Position numbers and translations under genes: made by a program
Shown here: in pieces, positions 6,596 through 6,650 of the stretch
How the letters are laid out: each line of letters starts with the position of its first letter
Numbering within the stretch: position 1 is the stretch's first letter
NCBI GenBank assembly: GCA_029934875.1
Contig: JAOZLK010000254.1
Coordinates: 1-6,650, forward strand
Direction of reading: 5' to 3'
Length of the DNA stretch: 6,650 nt
DNA from: Bacteroidales bacterium
GTDB lineage: Bacteria; Bacteroidota; Bacteroidia; Bacteroidales; GCA-2748055
The notes under the pieces: model-generated
The model's database searches: none
Told to the model about the DNA's origin: nothing
The model's input: the letters and a program-made list of their open reading frames with translations, nothing else

Positions 6596-6650
6596 ACCGG
6601 GTAGCTTACGCCCCCTAAGAACCGTACGTGCGGCTTTCGTCGCATACGGC
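6596..6650 (-). mobile_element. Group II intron 3' end: domain V plus short domain VI (body beyond the window)
   Basis: Read on the minus strand, 6650-6619 is domain V lacking only its first two bases (expected at 6652-6651). GCCGTAT pairs with GTACGGT around a two-base bulge (A at 6629, C at 6628), and the upper stem GCGAC/GCCGC is capped by a GAAA tetraloop at 6638-6635. One A-C mismatch (6640/6633) sits next to the closing pair. The linker is TTA (6618-6616). Domain VI is a 17-nt hairpin: GGGGGC (6615-6610), GTAA loop, GCT, a bulged A at 6602, then CCC. The bulged A fits the branch point, and a 3' splice site near 6596 places it 7 nt from the end. The usual last bases AY are GT here, so the exact end is uncertain by a few bases. 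Any reverse transcriptase/maturase gene would lie at higher coordinates on the minus strand. Confidence 0.85.

Noticed and set aside
6430..6645. 71-codon minus-strand open frame across the tRNA, terminator and intron end
   Set aside because: Its C-terminal part is the antisense translation of the tRNA (ending GLNQRPPDYESGALTS, a familiar spurious peptide) and its start lies in group II intron domain V. It is not a protein gene.
1..6650. CRISPR array, defence system or biosynthetic cluster
   Set aside because: There is no regular repeat-spacer structure, and the five protein genes are transport, sugar, phosphatase, salvage and envelope functions.

Overview
This window looks like a chromosomal stretch of a member of the Bacteroidota, perhaps the Marinilabiliales/Prolixibacteraceae side, though the order is a guess. 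The reasons are the typical Bacteroidota SLC45-like sugar transporter next to a GH65 phosphorylase, start codons without a Shine-Dalgarno sequence, candidate promoters resembling the TTG / TAnnTTTG elements of that phylum, a signal peptide ending in 'HSQ', and a double-length PagL-like outer-membrane protein. GC content appears moderate by eye.

Layout. (1) Bases 1-3380, plus strand: the C-terminal two thirds of an MFS (SLC45/GPH-like) sugar transporter, then a complete GH65 phosphorylase that is probably a maltose phosphorylase. Together they fit uptake of maltose-type disaccharides and phosphorolysis to glucose plus beta-glucose 1-phosphate. (2) 3394-4020, minus strand, convergent with GH65: a HAD phosphatase with a DLGG motif, closest in appearance to the YihX glucose-1-phosphate phosphatase group and not a beta-phosphoglucomutase. 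(3) 4066-6332, plus strand: mtnA (methylthioribose-1-phosphate isomerase, methionine salvage), followed after 2 bp by an exported PagL/acyloxyacyl-hydrolase-like beta-barrel protein of about twice the PagL length. (4) 6333-6650: a candidate promoter, a tRNA with a CAT anticodon (probably the lysidine-modified tRNA-Ile2), a strong intrinsic terminator and, at the right edge on the minus strand, the 3' end of a group II intron (domain V plus a miniature domain VI) whose body lies outside the window.

How it works together. The transporter and phosphorylase form an energy-saving disaccharide module. The enzyme normally needed next, beta-phosphoglucomutase, is not in the window, and the HAD beside GH65 lacks the required second aspartate. 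mtnA and the outer-membrane protein share a transcription unit without an obvious functional link. The region beyond the tRNA terminator is where accessory DNA begins. Most of the window is ordinary metabolic DNA, and I do not see a clearly new multi-gene system. The points most worth checking are the intron end with its very short domain VI, the double PagL-like protein with an altered catalytic triad, and the HAD/GH65 pairing.
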